A stretch of DNA of 11,869 nucleotides from NCBI GenBank assembly GCA_016783225.1, contig JADHWZ010000046.1:1-11869 (forward strand), given 5' to 3'. Both the position numbers and the translations under genes were made by a program. Numbering within the stretch: the stretch's first letter is position 1; every line of letters begins with the position of its first letter. The notes under the pieces are model-generated. The model saw only the letters and a program-made list of their open reading frames with translations, did no database searches and was not told the origin of the DNA. Below, in pieces: positions 10,241-11,869 of this stretch. The stretch is from Dehalococcoidia bacterium (lineage in GTDB: Bacteria > Chloroflexota > Dehalococcoidia > GIF9 > UBA5620).

Positions 10241-10269
10241 AGGGTAGCACTGGCAGCCATGGTCGTCAA
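10241..10269 (-). promoter_or_regulatory. Promoter of the padR-HAAS operon
   Basis: On the minus strand, TTGACG (10269-10264) and TACCCT (10246-10241) are separated by exactly 17 bases. TG lies one base before the -10, giving TGCTACCCT (extended -10). A start point near 10234 would leave a leader of about 30 bases containing the padR ribosome site. Confidence 0.6.
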
Positions 10270-10286
10270 GCCCACGGCGGCAGGAT

Positions 10287-10315
10287 TTGACAAAAAAAAG
10301 AGTCTCATGTATACT
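10287..10315 (+). promoter_or_regulatory. Sigma70-type promoter upstream of arsR-fdh
   Basis: A consensus -35 TTGACA (10287-10292), a 17-base spacer and TATACT (10310-10315, five of six to consensus) make the best promoter in the window. It is back-to-back with the padR promoter; the two -35 boxes are 17 bases apart. Transcription should begin near 10321-10323, which is awkward for the arsR start codons (see arsR). Confidence 0.82.
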
Positions 10316-10321
10316 CACATG
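10306..10321. promoter_or_regulatory. Inverted repeat over the arsR -10 box (candidate operator)
   Basis: CATGT (10306-10310) and ACATG (10317-10321) form a perfect inverted repeat around ATACTC. The repeat covers the whole -10 box and the expected start point. The core ATGT-N6-ACAT resembles the ATGT...ACAT half-sites known for PadR regulators, though those usually have longer spacing. ArsR autorepression is equally possible. A repressor bound here would block RNA polymerase. Confidence 0.5.
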
Positions 10322-10714
10322 CTTAATTGCGCATATAATAAAGCAGGGACTACCATTCGCGAGGTATTAAAGGTTTTCAAGGCTCTGTCAGACGAAACCA
10401 GGCTCAGGATTCTCAATTTGGTTCTCGAACAGGAGTGCTGTGTCTGTGAAGTAGTCCAAGCCATGCAAATATCCCAGACCCGAGCCTCCCGCAATTTGGG
10501 CATTCTGCATGACGCTGGTCTTTTGAAAGCAAGACGCAACGGTCTATGGGTTCTATATTCAATGGATGAAGAGGCTATGGAGAAGAAATCGTGTGCTGGT
10601 CTCGCTGAGGTCATCAGGACTGCGATGGAAAATGACGAGCTCGCAGCCCTCGACAGGGAGCGATTAAAGACAGCAGTGCGAGAGGGACCGTGTTCAAGAT
10701 GGGTTTTTGCTTAA
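10319..10714 (+). CDS. ArsR-family transcriptional regulator (CxC thiolate type)
   Basis: This is an ArsR/SmtB winged-helix repressor of 131 residues from ATG 10319. The core VLKVFKALSDETRLRILNLV leads into ECCVCEVVQAM. Cys40, Cys41 and Cys43 match the CVC motif in the alpha-3 helix that binds As(III)/Sb(III) in classical ArsR. The recognition helix is SQTRASRNLGILHDAG and the wing is ARRNGLWVLYS. Two more cysteines lie near the C terminus (Cys92 and Cys125). The start is uncertain: the strong promoter initiates at about 10322, so ATG 10307 lies upstream of it and ATG 10319 could only serve a near-leaderless message. No ATG, GTG or TTG follows in frame before the conserved core. An ATT at 10355 has AGGGA 6 bases upstream and would begin the protein at REVLKVFKALSDETR, the usual family N terminus. 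Codons before 10307 (open to 10226) look non-genic. A formate dehydrogenase gene follows 61 bases later. Confidence 0.88.
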   Translation: MLNCAYNKAGTTIREVLKVFKALSDETRLRILNLVLEQECCVCEVVQAMQISQTRASRNLGILHDAGLLKARRNGLWVLYSMDEEAMEKKSCAGLAEVIRTAMENDELAALDRERLKTAVREGPCSRWVFA

Positions 10715-10761
10715 CCACAGCTTTGTTGGTGGGCAGGCATATAACGGTTTCGACAAAAGGA

Positions 10762-10769
10762 AAGGAGGT
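10762..10769 (+). promoter_or_regulatory. Strong ribosome binding site of the formate dehydrogenase gene
   Basis: AAGGAGGT is a near-complete anti-16S complement, 6 bases before ATG 10776. It settles the start at the Tat signal peptide (MELSRREFLK). The in-frame ATG at 10707, which overlaps the arsR stop region, is rejected. Confidence 0.9.
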
Positions 10770-10775
10770 TTTAAT

Positions 10776-11869
10776 ATGGAGCTAAGTCGTCGAGAATTTC
10801 TGAAGCTATCTGGCGCCGGGGCTGGTGGGGTAGCGGTTCTCGGGCTGATGAAGCCTGAGATCGGGCGAGTTGCAGCACTCCCAGGAGAAATCCCCCTACG
10901 CAAGAAGATCGGAGAGACGACCACCATCTGCCCCTACTGCGGTGTCGGTTGCGGATTCGTCGTCGCTTCCGAAAACGGCGTGCTGGTCAACCTCGAGGGA
11001 GACCCGGAACATCCCATCAATCAAGGGACAGCCTGCGCCAAGGGAGGAGCGCAGTTCCAACTCTCAGCCCATAACCCACGCCGTCTACGCAAGGTCAGGT
11101 ATCGCGCCCCGGGTGCTTCAGAATGGGAAGAGAAGCCCTGGGACTGGGCAATCGGCGAGATTGCTAAAAGAATCAAGAACACCCGAGATTCCAACTGGGT
11201 GGAGAAAGACAAGGATGGCTATACAGTTAACCGAACTGAAGGCATCGCTAGCTTGGGCGGAGCTTCGCTGGACAACGAAGAATGCTACCTGATTTCCAAA
11301 TTGATGCGAGCTCTTGGCCTGGTGTACATTGAACACCAGGCGCGTATATGACACTCCTCCACTGTAGCGGCTCTGGCAGAGTCGTTCGGAAGAGGAGCAA
11401 TGACCAATCACTGGAATGATATAGCAAACAGCGACTGCATACTGGCCATAGGTAGCAACTGCGCTGAGAATCATCCTGCCGCTTTCAGCCATATAATGAA
11501 AGCCAGGGAGAATGGCGCCAAGCTTATCAGCGTCGACCCCCGCTTTACCCGCACATCGGCAAGGGCTGATATTTACGCTCCGATGAGGTCCGGCACCGAC
11601 ATCGCTTTCGTCGGCGGCATGATTAAGTATGTGCTGGACGACATAGAGAGAAACCCTGGCAATTACAATATGATCTATGTGACGGAGTATACCAATGCCG
11701 CTCACCTCATCAACCCGGACTTCAAGGGTCCAGCAGACCTGAATGGAATTTTCTCCGGTCTCGATGCGGCCAAGAGAAGCTATGATAAATCTACCTGGCA
11801 GTACCAGGTGGATGAGAACGGTATTCCAAAGCGGGACAAGACCCTCAAGGATCCCAACTGCGTCTTCCA
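10776..11869 (+). CDS. Formate dehydrogenase catalytic (alpha) subunit, selenocysteine-containing, 3' partial
   Basis: This is the catalytic subunit of a membrane-associated, molybdenum or tungsten bis-MGD formate dehydrogenase of the FdnG/FdoG type, which oxidises formate to CO2. The protein starts with a twin-arginine signal (SRREFLK, residues 4-10, then a Gly/Ala-rich hydrophobic stretch), so export in folded form is inferred. A [4Fe-4S] site follows: C52, C55, C59 (CPYCGVGC) and C87 in ACAKGG. The TGA at codon 192 sits in HQARI-U-HSSTVA, aligned with HQAR/NQARV-U-H of known enzymes. After it the same frame reads SFGRGAMTNHWNDI, GAKLISVDPRFTRTSA and IRSGTDIAF-like MRSGTDIAF with no further stop to base 11869. 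About 364 residues are visible of a family length near 1000. Reading past the TGA needs SelA, SelB, SelC and SelD, which must lie elsewhere. It is probably co-transcribed with arsR; beta and gamma subunits may follow off-window. Confidence 0.95.
11349..11351 (+). other. Selenocysteine codon (in-frame TGA)
   Basis: TGA at codon 192 of the formate dehydrogenase gene lies between ARI and HSSTVA, at the catalytic position that ligates Mo/W in this family. Similarity continues without a break for 172 codons downstream in the same frame, so it is a recoded codon and not a stop or a frameshift. Confidence 0.93.
11354..11397 (+). promoter_or_regulatory. Bacterial SECIS-like hairpin
   Basis: Starting 2 bases after the TGA, CTCCTC (11354-11359) pairs with GAGGAG (11392-11397). 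Inside, CGGCTCT (11368-11374) pairs with AGAGTCG (11378-11384, one G-U pair) around the loop GGC (11375-11377). The middle can pair further (C62-G89, U63-G88, G64-C87, A66-U86, G67-U85, counting from 11300), leaving a single bulged U at 11365. Known bacterial SECIS elements sit directly after the UGA with an apical loop 16-37 bases away that begins with G; here the loop starts 23 bases after it. Such a hairpin would bind SelB. The pairing is seen by eye and no energy was calculated. Confidence 0.75.

Noticed and set aside
10226..10318. Upstream extension of arsR to the ATG at 10226 or 10307
   Set aside because: These codons overlap both divergent promoters and the -35 box, carry no family similarity and would be upstream of the predicted transcript start.
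10723..10745. TTGTTG and TATAAC upstream of the formate dehydrogenase gene as a separate promoter
   Set aside because: The spacing is only 11 bases and no better -35 is present; co-transcription with arsR is simpler.
11349..11351. TGA as a true stop, making the formate dehydrogenase a truncated pseudogene
   Set aside because: The frame does not change, the position equals the family's selenocysteine, similarity continues to the window end and a SECIS-like hairpin follows.
11118..11705. Long minus-strand frame of 195 codons
   Set aside because: It is antisense to the formate dehydrogenase gene, whose plus-strand reading has clear family motifs over the same bases.

Overview
The window looks like a bacterial chromosome segment, probably from an anaerobic Chloroflexota (Dehalococcoidia-like) organism. 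This rests on the feel of the RpoB/RpoC proteins, the rpoB-rpoC-ruvB gene order and a selenocysteine-type formate dehydrogenase gene. It is inference, because no phylogeny could be run. I see no insertion sequences, CRISPR arrays, tRNA or rRNA genes.

Housekeeping block (1-8241, + strand): the 3' three quarters of rpoB, then complete rpoC 9 bases later, encode the beta and beta' subunits of RNA polymerase. A small hairpin and a strong intrinsic terminator (7085-7112) close that operon. An extended -10 promoter at 7162-7170 then starts ruvB, the Holliday junction branch migration motor. About 200 bases with no convincing gene follow ruvB.

Middle block (8444-10204): a small secreted or membrane-anchored thermonuclease-family protein on the + strand converges on a two-gene minus-strand operon. 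That operon encodes a PadR transcription regulator and, 7 bases downstream, a multi-spanning membrane protein with an N-terminal HAAS/DUF1700-type helical domain. This is a common regulator plus membrane-partner pairing.

Right block (10205-11869): the padR operon and an ArsR-family regulator are divergently transcribed from back-to-back promoters whose -35 boxes lie 17 bases apart. The ArsR protein has the thiolate motif CCVC. It is followed 61 bases downstream by a Tat-exported formate dehydrogenase catalytic subunit that runs off the window. The formate dehydrogenase frame contains an in-frame TGA at 11349-11351, exactly where this family has selenocysteine. The frame continues with full family similarity to the window end, and a hairpin with a GG-starting apical loop lies just downstream, as expected of a bacterial SECIS. 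A naive gene call would end this gene at codon 191 and miss the rest.

The most rewarding points are the selenocysteine codon and SECIS, the arsR-fdh arrangement with its shared divergent control region, and the conflict between the near-perfect arsR promoter and the available arsR start codons.
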